From the NCBI RefSeq assembly GCF_000367945.1, contig NZ_KB849179.1, positions 1,615,124 through 1,679,123 on the forward strand: 64,000 nucleotides of DNA, written 5' to 3'. Made by a program: the position numbers and the translations under genes. The notes below the pieces were generated by a model. That model was not told the origin of the DNA and did no database searches. It saw only the letters and a program-made list of their open reading frames with translations. Below, one piece after another: positions 26,972-36,928 of this stretch (the first letter of the stretch is position 1; every line of letters begins with the position of its first letter). The DNA comes from Acinetobacter proteolyticus. Lineage in GTDB: Bacteria; Pseudomonadota; Gammaproteobacteria; Pseudomonadales; Moraxellaceae.

Positions 26972-27110
26972 AAGATTCCAATCCAATATATTTTAAAAAG
27001 TGACTTTATTATATACGCGGATTTACGCAAAACTGTTTAAATAACTTGTTTTAACTTATAATTATTTTTTGCTTTATACTTCCCTTTGTAATTTTTCTAA
27101 TTTTGAATAC

Positions 27111-28067
27111 ATGACCCAACACAAATCAAACAGTTCAAGTTATTACCTTATCAAACTTATTAGCCGTCAGCCTATCCAATTGGGACGGTTTTTTGCACGC
27201 TTGGTTGCAGCCTTAGTCAATACATTCCCGCTTTCTAAGCTTTCAAAAATTATCAGCTTGAATATACAAATTGCTTTTCCAGACATGGAGCAACAACAAA
27301 GACAAAAACTCACCAAACAAGCTATACAAAACGAACTGACTTCTTATTTCGAGTTTTTGAGTATTTGGGGTTCCACAAATGAAAAAAATATCAAAAGTAT
27401 TCATCGCATTCAGGGTGAATATTATTTGCATGAAGCACTCGCAGAGAAAAAAGGCGTTGTTTTAGTTGTTCCTCATTTTGGTACATGGGAAGTGATGAAT
27501 GCATGGTTATCGCAATATACCCAAATGACGATCCTCTATAAACCAGTTAAAAATCCCGATGCCGATCAGTTTGTCCGTGACGCGCGTAGTCGTGAACAAG
27601 CTCATCTGGTTCCTACCGATGAAAGTGGAGTCAGACAGATTTTTAAGGCTTTGAAACAAGGTGGAACTACAGCGATTTTACCTGACCATACCCCTGACCA
27701 CGGTGGTGACATGGTCAACTATTTTGGTATTCCGCTTGCCTCCAGTAGCCTCAGTGCCAAACTGATTCAAAAAACCAAGGCAAAGGCTCTTCTCATCTAC
27801 ACAAAAAGAAATGATCAAGATGGCTTTGATATGTATATCGAGCCAATCAATCCCCAGATTTATCAAGGTACAGCAGAAGATGGTACTTTAATTATCCATC
27901 AAACTTTAGAGCAACTGATTCGACGTTATCCAGAACATTACCACTGGAGCTACAAACGTTTTCGCGCTAATCCCGCCTTAAAGAAAATCTACGATATTGA
28001 TGAAAATGAAGCGCTGACGAAAGTGACCGAAGTGCGTCAACGAACTCAAAAAAATAAAGAGGTCTAG
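27111..28067 (+). CDS. LpxL/HtrB-family lysophospholipid or lipid A acyltransferase
   Basis: A 318-residue inner-membrane-associated acyltransferase. The catalytic H-(X4)-E motif is in VPHFGTWEVMN (around residue 122). LPDHTPDHGG and the later YTKRNDQDGF match the LpxL/LpxM family, which adds secondary acyl chains to lipid A. ATG 27111 is used; the in-frame TTG-type extension upstream is unlikely. Whether the substrate is lipid A, ornithine lipid or another lipid is not settled by sequence. It ends one base from the convergent comEC stop. Confidence 0.85.
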   Translation: MTQHKSNSSSYYLIKLISRQPIQLGRFFARLVAALVNTFPLSKLSKIISLNIQIAFPDMEQQQRQKLTKQAIQNELTSYFEFLSIWGSTNEKNIKSIHRIQGEYYLHEALAEKKGVVLVVPHFGTWEVMNAWLSQYTQMTILYKPVKNPDADQFVRDARSREQAHLVPTDESGVRQIFKALKQGGTTAILPDHTPDHGGDMVNYFGIPLASSSLSAKLIQKTKAKALLIYTKRNDQDGFDMYIEPINPQIYQGTAEDGTLIIHQTLEQLIRRYPEHYHWSYKRFRANPALKKIYDIDENEALTKVTEVRQRTQKNKEV

Positions 28068-28068
28068 G

Positions 28069-30495
28069 CTATTCTCTTAGTAACCATTTCCGTTGCTGCC
28101 GCTGTTGTTTTAATTCAACGGTACCACTGTTAAAGATAAAACTTAAACTACCTGCCTGTGCAGTATTAAGCAAAGGAATATTTAAAGCTTGAAGGCGACT
28201 TTGTAATTCTCGACTAGGATGGCCATAACGATTATTAAAGCCAGCTGATGCGACCACTAATTTAGGGGTTAATGTCGCTAAAAAATCATAGGCAGAGCTA
28301 TGCTTACTGCCATGATGCCCTAAAACTAGAACATCCACTTTTAAATCAGGATAGTGCTGCAATAGCTTATATTCGGTTTCCCACCCCGCATCCCCCATAA
28401 TCAGAAAACTTTGATACGGTTGTGCATTTAAGAATTGCAGATATACCACACAAGACTGTTCATTTTGCTGGTGTGTTGCAACAGCCAAGCCCTCCTGATC
28501 GGGTGATAAAATTTCTATTTTTAGATTTGAATATGACCAAGTCTGACCTTGTTGGCACAATGAGAAATTATTTTTAAATGGCATTTTTTCATTATGCTCA
28601 TTGGACTGCACTTGAGTGATTACAAAAGCATTTTGAATTGCTGCAAATGCACCACTATGATCTTGATCTAGATGAGACAAAATCACATGATCCAATGTCC
28701 GTATCCCTTGCTGCCTTAAAAAAGGGATAATCACTCGCTCGCCCAAGCTAAACTTAGTTTCATCATATGACCCACCCGTATCGATCATTAAGCTCAGTTC
28801 TGGATGCTGTAAAAATACGGCCTGTCCTTGCCCCACATCAAGAATAGAGAATACCGTTGATTGAACTTTTATCCCGAGAAAAATCGGTAAGAAGCACGCC
28901 AGCGACCAGATCTTGGGAACTATGCCTCTTGGTAGAAATAGAATCACGATACCAATAATAAAACCCAACATCATCAAGGGAGTGTAACTGACACCATATA
29001 ACACAGGTGAAATGCGCTGTAGGCTATTGAGTAACCATAACAAAATAGCCAGTAATCCATCATTCAACTGAAATAGTAGTTGCCTAAGCGTAGGAATCAA
29101 CAACCAAATACATGCTGCGATAATCCCTAAAGGCACAACTACACCACTAAGCAATGGGATGGCAATCAAATTACTGATTGGTGCAAGCCATGAAATTTGC
29201 TGAAAGAAAATAAGCACCAAAGGCAGTAATGCGATGAAGATTTTCCATTGCGACTCAATTAGAAGCTTCACCGCTAGAAGTAGTTTTTGAGTCGTTGTGA
29301 TAACTTGTTCTTGAGGTACATCCCTGATGGTTTGATAGATGCGCAGCAGAATAAAGCACGCCCCATAAGACAACCAAAATGCGGCAGACAAAATACTGAA
29401 TGGATCATAGATCAGCAATAAGCTTGCACTATAAATCAATAATGCGAATGGTTGAATCGACTGTCTAAACCATAGAAAAATACTGGCAATAACTACGGTT
29501 AATAAAGTTCGCAGTGCTGGAATTTCAAAACCGACAAAGGCCACATACAACAGTACACTGAATCCAAAAGGCAACAGTACTAACACCTGTCGTGGTTGCC
29601 ATAAATATAATTTTGGCGCATAACGCTGAACCATGCACTTTAATACCCAAGTCAGCATCAGCGCAAAAACCAAGACATGTGGACCAGAAATTGCCAATAA
29701 ATGAGAAATACCTAATTGTTGGAATTGTTGCTTTAAATGATTTGATAACAGGCTTTCGTCACCGGTCAGCAAAGCCAATAACAAACCTTTGTGCTGTAGC
29801 GTACTCGCTTGCAGCATTTCACGGAATGACAATCGCAGCATTTCGACATTCAGCAAAAATTTTTCTTGTAGGGTTTGTTGCTGCTTGAGATGTTGGTAAT
29901 AACCCAAACGGTAGATCTGATCTTGACTTAAGGGCTGGATGTCTTTGACCTGATAAGCAGACATGACATTTTGTTGTAAAAACCATTTTTCCTGATCAAA
30001 TGCACCTGCGACAGCATAACTATGTGCAGGTTTAATCTTCCCAGATAAACGATAATAATGACCTAATTGCAACTCTTGCTGTTGAACAATTGGATTATTT
30101 TGTTGTTTTATATAAAGCACCCAATTAATAGGTTGCGTGTGCCGATTAAGTACTTCTGCGATTTGTTTATGCCCATCTTCGCTTAACTCGTCGATCTTTT
30201 TGATATATACAATGGCTTCAAAGGGCTGCGCTTCAATTTCTTTGAGTTTTAGCCGTTGCTGCAAGGCTGAATCGGCATAATAAAAACCTGTACAGAACAA
30301 GGCCCAACTGACACTGCATAAGAGTAACAACCTATAGGCAACAGATTGAGGATATAACGTTCTTGTATATAAACCAATGCCGAACATCACGCTCGCTAGC
30401 GCTAGCCAAATCCACCAAGTATGGGCTACAAAACTAAGATCATGTCCCATCAGGGCAATACCAGCAATCCAGCTGATTAAAACAATTTTCAACAT
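28069..30495 (-). CDS. comEC: DNA-uptake channel ComEC/Rec2
   Basis: Moves single-stranded DNA across the inner membrane during natural transformation, a trait common in Acinetobacter. It is 808 residues and full length. The N-terminal membrane helices are at about 5-65. The ComEC competence domain with many helices spans about 220-510 (LLAISGPHVLVFALML). The C-terminal metallo-beta-lactamase-like domain has SHLDQDHSGA and VLGHHGSKHSSAYDFL. No frameshift is seen. It is the only gene of its unit. Confidence 0.95.
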   Translation of the reverse strand: MLKIVLISWIAGIALMGHDLSFVAHTWWIWLALASVMFGIGLYTRTLYPQSVAYRLLLLCSVSWALFCTGFYYADSALQQRLKLKEIEAQPFEAIVYIKKIDELSEDGHKQIAEVLNRHTQPINWVLYIKQQNNPIVQQQELQLGHYYRLSGKIKPAHSYAVAGAFDQEKWFLQQNVMSAYQVKDIQPLSQDQIYRLGYYQHLKQQQTLQEKFLLNVEMLRLSFREMLQASTLQHKGLLLALLTGDESLLSNHLKQQFQQLGISHLLAISGPHVLVFALMLTWVLKCMVQRYAPKLYLWQPRQVLVLLPFGFSVLLYVAFVGFEIPALRTLLTVVIASIFLWFRQSIQPFALLIYSASLLLIYDPFSILSAAFWLSYGACFILLRIYQTIRDVPQEQVITTTQKLLLAVKLLIESQWKIFIALLPLVLIFFQQISWLAPISNLIAIPLLSGVVVPLGIIAACIWLLIPTLRQLLFQLNDGLLAILLWLLNSLQRISPVLYGVSYTPLMMLGFIIGIVILFLPRGIVPKIWSLACFLPIFLGIKVQSTVFSILDVGQGQAVFLQHPELSLMIDTGGSYDETKFSLGERVIIPFLRQQGIRTLDHVILSHLDQDHSGAFAAIQNAFVITQVQSNEHNEKMPFKNNFSLCQQGQTWSYSNLKIEILSPDQEGLAVATHQQNEQSCVVYLQFLNAQPYQSFLIMGDAGWETEYKLLQHYPDLKVDVLVLGHHGSKHSSAYDFLATLTPKLVVASAGFNNRYGHPSRELQSRLQALNIPLLNTAQAGSLSFIFNSGTVELKQQRQQRKWLLRE

Positions 30496-30531
30496 TTCTT
30501 AAAATTAGATTTAGTTTTTCTAAAGACAAAA

Positions 30532-30556
30532 TTAAAGCCCTTTTTCAGGGCTTTAA
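30532..30556 (-). terminator. Terminator of the lolCDE operon
   Basis: TTAAAGCCCT/AGGGCTTTAA stem with a 5-base loop and T-rich flank, 28 bases after the stop. Confidence 0.85.
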
Positions 30557-30583
30557 CAAGAGGTCTAATTCAATATTTATGCA

Positions 30584-31819
30584 CTATTCATAACGTAATG
30601 CTTCCGCAGGTTGAACTTTAGCTGCACGTAATGCCGGATAAATTGTTGCGAGTAGGCTTAACAGTAGCGAGACACTCACAACAAGTAAGACATCTTGCCA
30701 GCGTAAATAGGAAGGCAGATAATGCACAAAATACGCATCGAGTAGATTCAAGCCAAAGGTGGTATTGATCCATGACACAATATTACCAATGCTTAAAGAT
30801 AAAATAATGCCTAAAACAGTCCCTAAACCCGTTCCAATCACACCAATAATTGTCCCCTGCACCATGAAAATTTGAGTGATCAATAAGGGAGACGCCCCTA
30901 AAGTACGTAAGATTGCAATATCTGATTTTTTATCCGTGACCAACATCATTAAGGATGAAATAATATTAAAAGTCGCCACGATAATAATCAGTAAAAGCAA
31001 TAATCCCACCATATTTTTTGCCATTTGAATGGCACTGAATAAATTACCTTGGGTATATGTCCAATTCGAAGCATAAAAATTACTTGGTAATTTTTTGATA
31101 ATGCTCTCGGAAATCTCTGGAGCAGCAAAAATGTCATCCAGCTTTAAGCGAATACCTTGTGCACCATCTGGCAAGCGTAATAAGGTTGATGCATCATTGA
31201 GTGCAATATAACCCACCATCGAATCGACTTGAGTGCCAATTTTAAATATTCCAACCACTTCGAAACGTTTAAATCGAGGCACAACCCCAGCCGAAGAACT
31301 CGTCGCTTCAGGCAAAACCAGGGTCACAGGATCATGTAACTTGAGTCCTAGGCTATCTGCTAAATCTTGCCCTAATACAATTCCATATTTCCCTTTTTCC
31401 AGCGCATCCAAGCTCCCTGCTTTCATATAGTTATGAACAATAGAGACTTGTTTTTCATATTCTGGCTCAATCCCCGAGATCGAAATCCCAGTCACTTGAC
31501 CATGTGCAGTTAGCATCCCTTGTAACTGGGTATAAGGCGCAACTGCAACAACATGAGGCTGTTTAGCGATATCTTTCGCCAGACCGTCCCAATTGGTCAT
31601 AATTTGTGTTGATGCAATGGTCGCTTGCGGCACGATACCTAAAATACGGTTTTTTAATTCCCGGTCAAAACCATTAATCACGGATAAAACCGTAATCAGT
31701 ACTGCCACCCCCAAAGTTAGACCAATCATTGTCATCAACGAAATAAAAGACACCAGACGGCTTTTTTTTCTCGCTTGTGTATATTTCAGCCCAATATAAA
31801 ATGAAATGGGTTTAAACAT
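30584..31819 (-). CDS. lolE: Lipoprotein-releasing ABC permease, distal copy (LolE/LolC family)
   Basis: A 411-residue inner-membrane permease of the LolCDE complex that extracts outer-membrane lipoproteins for LolA. One N-terminal helix (about 25-47, MIGLTLGVAVLITVLSVING), a large periplasmic domain (about 50-265), and three C-terminal helices in the FtsX/MacB fold. It aligns without gaps to the 32494 gene, with roughly two-thirds identical residues. I use ATG 31819; the upstream 23 codons overlap lolD and lack family similarity. The start overlaps the lolD stop. Confidence 0.93.
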   Translation of the reverse strand: MFKPISFYIGLKYTQARKKSRLVSFISLMTMIGLTLGVAVLITVLSVINGFDRELKNRILGIVPQATIASTQIMTNWDGLAKDIAKQPHVVAVAPYTQLQGMLTAHGQVTGISISGIEPEYEKQVSIVHNYMKAGSLDALEKGKYGIVLGQDLADSLGLKLHDPVTLVLPEATSSSAGVVPRFKRFEVVGIFKIGTQVDSMVGYIALNDASTLLRLPDGAQGIRLKLDDIFAAPEISESIIKKLPSNFYASNWTYTQGNLFSAIQMAKNMVGLLLLLIIIVATFNIISSLMMLVTDKKSDIAILRTLGASPLLITQIFMVQGTIIGVIGTGLGTVLGIILSLSIGNIVSWINTTFGLNLLDAYFVHYLPSYLRWQDVLLVVSVSLLLSLLATIYPALRAAKVQPAEALRYE

Positions 31820-32501
31820 GCTCACCCACCCATATACCATCTTGCATATGCAAAATTGAATCCGCTGACTGTGCCAATTGCTCATCATGGGTCACGATCA
31901 ACATCGCCATGTTAAGCTCTTTTTTCAAATCGGTGAGCAATTCAAAAATATTGAGCGCTGTTTTACGATCCAGATTTCCAGTGGGTTCATCTGCCAACAC
32001 CACAGCTGGTTTGGTCACCAATGCACGGGCCAACGCCACACGTTGACGTTCTCCACCCGACAATTCGCCTGGTTTATGATCCATACGATGAGATAGACCT
32101 ACACGATCCAGTAAATATTCAGCTTGCTTTTTCACATCCTTAAAGTTGCTTTCTCTACGCAACATTAACGGCATCGCCACATTTTCCAAAGCTGAAAATT
32201 CAGGAAGTAAATGATGGAACTGATAAACGAAACCAAGGTATTGATTACGCTTGTAACCACGTTCCGCCTCGCCTAAATTATCAAAGCGTTGGCCTTGTAA
32301 AAATACTTGTCCTTGTGAAGGTTGCTCCAAGCCACCTAACACATGCAATAAGGTACTTTTACCTGAGCCACTTGAACCCACAATTGAAACGAACTCGCCC
32401 GCATTGACTTGAAGGGATAAGCCTTTGATCACTTCAACTTTACTTTTGCCATCATCGAAATGCTTAAAGATATTTTTTGATTCTAGAACGATCTTACTCA
32501 T
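31812..32501 (-). CDS. lolD: Lipoprotein-releasing ABC ATPase LolD
   Basis: A 229-residue ATPase powering LolCE. Walker A is GSSGSGKST (about 42-50), the Q-loop is VYQFHHLLPEFSALEN, the signature is LSGGERQRVALARAL, and Walker B is VVLADEPTGNLD. ATG 32501 gives the standard MSKIVLESKN start and overlaps the previous permease stop (TATGAGTAA). Both of its neighbours are permease genes, so it serves the pair. Confidence 0.97.
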   Translation of the reverse strand: MSKIVLESKNIFKHFDDGKSKVEVIKGLSLQVNAGEFVSIVGSSGSGKSTLLHVLGGLEQPSQGQVFLQGQRFDNLGEAERGYKRNQYLGFVYQFHHLLPEFSALENVAMPLMLRRESNFKDVKKQAEYLLDRVGLSHRMDHKPGELSGGERQRVALARALVTKPAVVLADEPTGNLDRKTALNIFELLTDLKKELNMAMLIVTHDEQLAQSADSILHMQDGIWVGEHV

Positions 32502-33729
32502 AACGTAATGCCTCAGCTGGTTGCGTTTTCGCTGCACGAATAGCGGGGTAAATTGTTGCTAAAAAACTGATCGACAAAGATGCTGTCACAACAATGAGGA
32601 CATCTTGCCAACGTAAATATGAGGGTAAATAGCCAATGACATAACCACTGAATAAATTCAGTCCAAAGGTATGATTTAACCAGCCGACCAAATCACTTAT
32701 CGTTAATGCAAAACTGCTGCCTAAAATAACCCCGATTACAGTCCCAACAACTCCAATGATGGTGCCTTGTACAATAAAAACAGACGTGATAAATCTTGGA
32801 GAAGCCCCCAACGTACGCAGAATTGCGATATCTGCCTTTTTATCGGTAACCACCATGACCAATGACGATACGATATTAAATGCTGCCACCACAATAATCA
32901 GAAATAATAGTAAACCGACAAGGTTCTTTTCCATTTTCACTGCACTGAATAAACTTCCATGTGTTTCTTTCCAGCTTGTTGCATAAAAATTATCAGGTAA
33001 TTGTTTAACAATCTGGTTGACTACTTCGGGAGCAGTAAAAATATCATCCACTTTAAGACGCACACCTTGTGCACCATCTGGTAAACGCAATAAAGTAGAG
33101 GCATCATTCAAGGCGATATAACCGACCATTGAATCCACTTCTGCACCGACACTAAAAATACCGACAATTTTAAAACGTTTAAAACGTGGCACAACACCTG
33201 CGGGTGACGGCGTAGCTTCGGGTAACACTAAGGTCACACTGTCATTTAGGCCAAGACCCAGCGCATCGGTCATATCCTTGCCGAGGACAATCCCAAACTC
33301 CCCTTTCTTCAATGCATTTAAATCACCTGAAACCATGTGGTTCTGGATAATCGAAACCTTCTTTTCATATTCAGGATCAATCCCCGTCACCATAATACCT
33401 GCAACTTGACCTTGCCCAGTCAACATGCCTTGCAATTGAGTAAAAGGTGCAACACCAGTGACATGCGGGTGGTTCTCAACTTTTTTTACAAGCTCAGGCC
33501 AATCTGTTAGAATTTGAGTAGAAGAAACAGTGGCTTGTGGAACCATTCCAAGGACACGATTTTTTAATTCACGATCGAAACCATTCATGACAGATAACAC
33601 TGTAATGAGAACGGCAACACCAAGTGTCAAGCCGATCATGGAAACTAAAGCAACAAAAGAAATAAAATGATTACTCCGCTGAGCACGAGTGTATCTCAAC
33701 CCTATATACAGCGAAATTGGCTTAAACAT
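32494..33729 (-). CDS. lolC: Lipoprotein-releasing ABC permease, proximal copy (LolC/LolE family)
   Basis: A 411-residue permease with the same topology and length as the gene at 30584. It begins MFKPISLYIGLRYTRA and ends with the shared YPA.RAAK.QPAEALRYE. It is first gene of the operon. Because the two copies are so alike, the labels LolC and LolE are by position only; a LolF-type ancestor followed by duplication would explain them. The start is 25 bases from the divergent PilZ-like gene, so its promoter must overlap that gene or the short gap. Confidence 0.93.
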   Translation of the reverse strand: MFKPISLYIGLRYTRAQRSNHFISFVALVSMIGLTLGVAVLITVLSVMNGFDRELKNRVLGMVPQATVSSTQILTDWPELVKKVENHPHVTGVAPFTQLQGMLTGQGQVAGIMVTGIDPEYEKKVSIIQNHMVSGDLNALKKGEFGIVLGKDMTDALGLGLNDSVTLVLPEATPSPAGVVPRFKRFKIVGIFSVGAEVDSMVGYIALNDASTLLRLPDGAQGVRLKVDDIFTAPEVVNQIVKQLPDNFYATSWKETHGSLFSAVKMEKNLVGLLLFLIIVVAAFNIVSSLVMVVTDKKADIAILRTLGASPRFITSVFIVQGTIIGVVGTVIGVILGSSFALTISDLVGWLNHTFGLNLFSGYVIGYLPSYLRWQDVLIVVTASLSISFLATIYPAIRAAKTQPAEALRYE

Positions 33730-33754
33730 ACCATCTAGTCCGAGGTGATTTATT

Positions 33755-34336
33755 ATGGAAAATTCACAACATCATCTTGTTGACGACAACACTGAACGTC
33801 GAGTGATGTCTCGTATTGATGCCGTGTTGAGAATCAACTATCAAATCATTCCAGATGATGTGGCGCTGAATGATCCGTATGATTCTCATTTCGTATTGCC
33901 TCGCTATTTTCTACTACTTGCAGAATTAGATCAATTTGATCACGCGTTTCGCTACGAATTAGAACAATTAAATGAAAAAGATCAACAAATTGCTCGCATC
34001 TTATCCCTTTTTAACCAAAAATTGAATCTGATCACAGGCTCTTTTTACGACAATATTGTGCAATCTCTGTTGCCTGTACCTGAGCAAGTCAACTTTTCCG
34101 AGAATGGCTTAAGTTTCTTTAGTTCACAAGAGATTCATGAAGGCACCTATATTCATATTACCCTGAGCCATCCAGAAAACTTTTTCCATATTGCGGCAAC
34201 AGCGCAAGTGGCGCATAGCACTGCAGAAGAACAAGGAAAATTCCGTATTGGCGCTTATTTCATTACTTTAAATCCGCAAGATCGGGCTAAATTAGCGGCG
34301 AGTATTCGTGAAGCTCAACCCGCAGAGGCCAGTTAA
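33755..34336 (+). CDS. PilZ-like (cyclic di-GMP-binding) domain protein
   Basis: A 193-residue cytoplasmic protein. The two PilZ ligand motifs are visible: RVMSR (RxxxR, about 16-20) and NFSENG (NxSxxG, about 112-117). They are separated by an unusually long, mostly helical stretch (LAELDQFDHAFRYELEQLNEKDQQIARILSLF is split by charged residues), which resembles PilZ variants with an inserted helix. The downstream beta strands (GTYIHITLSHP, FRIGAYFITL) fit the fold. GAGG lies 8 bases upstream of the ATG. It is convergent with the DMT transporter gene. The call is good but not certain. Confidence 0.65.
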   Translation: MENSQHHLVDDNTERRVMSRIDAVLRINYQIIPDDVALNDPYDSHFVLPRYFLLLAELDQFDHAFRYELEQLNEKDQQIARILSLFNQKLNLITGSFYDNIVQSLLPVPEQVNFSENGLSFFSSQEIHEGTYIHITLSHPENFFHIAATAQVAHSTAEEQGKFRIGAYFITLNPQDRAKLAASIREAQPAEAS

Positions 34337-34350
34337 AAAGCAAAGATCTG

Positions 34351-35244
34351 TTATATTTTTAAACGGCGATTTGCGCGCAGATCTTTAAAGAAATAAAGAA
34401 GTAAACCGATTAAAATAATGCTCGCCCCAATAAAGACCTGAGCAGACAACTGTTCATGGTTCAGGTAAGCGCCGATTAGAATTGCCAACATGGGTGTCAT
34501 CACCGTGGTCAGTGACAAGGTGGTTGCTTTCAAATTCTGTACCAATTTAAAGTAACAGAACATGGCAATCAGTGATGCCATGATCACGGTATAGGTCAGC
34601 GCCAATAATGATTTAGCCGATGGAATATGTGTCGGTGCAAATGACCAAATCCACGGTAATAACATCACCGCCAATAACGTTGAAACCAAAATTGAACCCG
34701 TCGCCTGCGCCATAACAGGTAAGTCAGCATTAATCTTTTTCACTAAGAAAATGGATAATGAATAAGAAAAAACACTGATCAGCATCAAAATAATGCCAAT
34801 CGGTTGAACATGCTGTTGACTGCCACTTAAGCAAATCATGGCTAAACCTACGATTGAGGTAGCCATGCCCAGCCACTGCAATCCCGCCAGTTTCTGTTGA
34901 AAGCCAAAACGCCCAATCAATCCCGCCATAATCGGTGCCAAACCGAACATCAAGGCAATCAAACCTGAACTCAGATATGCCGTTGCAGCATAAGTAAAGA
35001 TTTGGGAACCAATCAAGCTTAATGCCCCCGCACTATAACTCAACCAAGCTGTTTTATGCGTCGGAAACTCAACCTTTAAAAGCAAAACAAAGCTGACAGC
35101 CAAGGGTAAAGCAATAAAAAAGCGGATCACCAGTGCCCACATTGGATGTAAATCAGAAACACTCCAAACAATCGCCAAAGGTGTTGTTGCCCAGATAAAA
35201 ACCAGCAATCCATAAGTCAGCATTAAATTAAGACGTGATGGCAT
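34351..35244 (-). CDS. EamA-family DMT transporter
   Basis: A 297-residue inner-membrane protein with about ten hydrophobic helices in two EamA halves. The first begins LMLTYGLLVFIWATTPLAIVWS and the second QPIGIILMLISVFSYSLSIF. The positively charged C-terminus (KDLRANRRLKI) is cytoplasmic. Such carriers export amino acids or other metabolites; the substrate cannot be told. The start is 8 bases from the yaiI stop, so it is probably in an operon with it. Confidence 0.88.
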   Translation of the reverse strand: MPSRLNLMLTYGLLVFIWATTPLAIVWSVSDLHPMWALVIRFFIALPLAVSFVLLLKVEFPTHKTAWLSYSAGALSLIGSQIFTYAATAYLSSGLIALMFGLAPIMAGLIGRFGFQQKLAGLQWLGMATSIVGLAMICLSGSQQHVQPIGIILMLISVFSYSLSIFLVKKINADLPVMAQATGSILVSTLLAVMLLPWIWSFAPTHIPSAKSLLALTYTVIMASLIAMFCYFKLVQNLKATTLSLTTVMTPMLAILIGAYLNHEQLSAQVFIGASIILIGLLLYFFKDLRANRRLKI

Positions 35245-35251
35245 AATCCAC

Positions 35252-35722
35252 TCAAAGCGCTGTTTTACGTTTTTGTTTTAAAATGGTCTGATCCAGTGAA
35301 CTGGAAAACTCTCGCTTGTCTCGTTCTGAAATTGGCGGTGGGCCGCCCGTTTGGACCCCTGCACCACGCAAAGTATCCATAAAATCTCGCAAATGCAGAC
35401 GCGCTTTCACATTGGCTGTGGTATAGATTTCACCACGGGGATGAATCGCAATACCGCCTTTCTCAATCACTTGTGCTGCAAGCGGAATATCTTGTGTAAT
35501 GACAATGTCATTCTCCTGCATGCGATCAACAATTTCCTGATCAGCTTGATCTGCGCCACTCATCACTTGAATGGATTTAATCCGCAGTGACGGCGTAATC
35601 CCCACATTTTGATTGGCAACAAAAATTACTTCGAGTTGATAACGATCAGATGCACGTAAAATCACTTCACGTAAAATTTTAGGCAAAGCATCAGCATCTA
35701 CCCACAATTTAAATGGCAGCAC
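35252..35722 (-). CDS. yaiI: YaiI/YqxD-family (UPF0178) protein
   Basis: A 156-residue cytoplasmic protein of the UPF0178 family. The N-terminal [20 protein letters not shown] and the [15 protein letters not shown] block with HPRGEIYT are family hallmarks; the acidic residues suggest a PIN-like nuclease fold. The start reads GTG. The function is unproven. It is first of a two-gene unit with the DMT transporter. Confidence 0.9.
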   Translation of the reverse strand: MLPFKLWVDADALPKILREVILRASDRYQLEVIFVANQNVGITPSLRIKSIQVMSGADQADQEIVDRMQENDIVITQDIPLAAQVIEKGGIAIHPRGEIYTTANVKARLHLRDFMDTLRGAGVQTGGPPPISERDKREFSSSLDQTILKQKRKTAL

Positions 35723-35953
35723 GTTAGCGAAAGCTCATGAAAGAAAAATATAGTGTAACAGATTACGGTAAAAGTAGAGTGAAGATCATACATGTGAGCA
35801 GTCCGTTTCCCTCTTTTACTTACACTTGAACAGCATATTGATATTTCAGGCTAAAAATAAATTAATTTGTACTGAATTACAGATTCAGACTTGAAATATG
35901 ACAGTTACCCTCGATTTAATAGAGTAAGTTCAATCTTTTTAGCATTACGCTTT

Positions 35954-36892
35954 ATGAAAAATCAAAACAGTCCAGAAACCATTAAAATTCAAGATCAAAA
36001 TTTCGGTAATCATGTCGAGCATTGGAACCTATTGACCGATACACCCGAAACAGATGTTCCCAAATGGTTAGGATTGGCACTTGATGCACCAGTAATGCCA
36101 ATGGGACTATGTCAAGATGAACACGAGATGGATCAATCATTTTGGCTGATTCAAGGCCCCAGTGGTCAAGCTGTTTCGATCAACCAGATTATTGCCGTTG
36201 AAGATCAAAAACCACGTGCATTAAAAACAGCATTTCCAAGTTTTGAAAGTCCATATAAATATGATGCGCAAATCGAACGGATTATTAGCTGTAATTCTTC
36301 GACTCAAGCGGTATTACGTTTAAACTTAAATAAAAATACCATTATTTATGCCTTTGATAATTTATTCAGTGTAAATAGCTGTCAATATGACAAGAATCAA
36401 ACTTATCAAGTTCAATTTAATGCTTGGGCATATGAATTAGAAACGGTATCTGATGATGAGAAAATCATTGTTGACGACCCTGCTTCAATTAAACATCACC
36501 GTGCATTAAATGCAATTTTGGCAGAACATAATGGAATTGCACCAGAAAACTTACAGGAACTGATTAATGACTGGCAACCAAAAACGCCAGAAGATCAAGA
36601 ACCTGTCACTGTCGACTTTTCTAAAATGGTGGCTTACTTATTCGGAGAAACGCTTGGTCAAGAAGATGAAGCGTGGTTCCAAGGTAATATCGTCGGTAAA
36701 ACCTCAATGCAGTTTATGCAGGATGAATATACCCTTTATGATGTCACGCTGGTATTAGAAGATGATTTACCCGCAATCTTAATTCGTATTGCCACCAAAA
36801 ATGAATTGTATAAAAACTTTAACATTGGCCAATATATTCGTGGCAACCTATGGATTCAGGCCAATATTTATGCTAAAACTGCACTTAAGTGA
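35954..36892 (+). CDS. Hypothetical cytoplasmic protein
   Basis: A 312-residue protein I do not recognise. It starts MKNQNSPETIKIQDQ; the longer frame to 35891 would need TTG. It is acidic, with no signal peptide or membrane segment. A central segment (TIIYAFDNLFSVNSCQYDKNQTYQVQFNAWAYEL is interrupted by polar residues) is beta-rich, as is the C-terminal block (MAYLFGETLGQEDE-type stretch, then EYTLYDVTLVLEDDLPAILIRIAT is beta-like). It may be followed in the same unit by the small membrane gene at 36929. Confidence 0.75.
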   Translation: MKNQNSPETIKIQDQNFGNHVEHWNLLTDTPETDVPKWLGLALDAPVMPMGLCQDEHEMDQSFWLIQGPSGQAVSINQIIAVEDQKPRALKTAFPSFESPYKYDAQIERIISCNSSTQAVLRLNLNKNTIIYAFDNLFSVNSCQYDKNQTYQVQFNAWAYELETVSDDEKIIVDDPASIKHHRALNAILAEHNGIAPENLQELINDWQPKTPEDQEPVTVDFSKMVAYLFGETLGQEDEAWFQGNIVGKTSMQFMQDEYTLYDVTLVLEDDLPAILIRIATKNELYKNFNIGQYIRGNLWIQANIYAKTALK

Positions 36893-36928
36893 CAAAAAAT
36901 CACATAAATGGCATTTTTAGGCGTTCTA

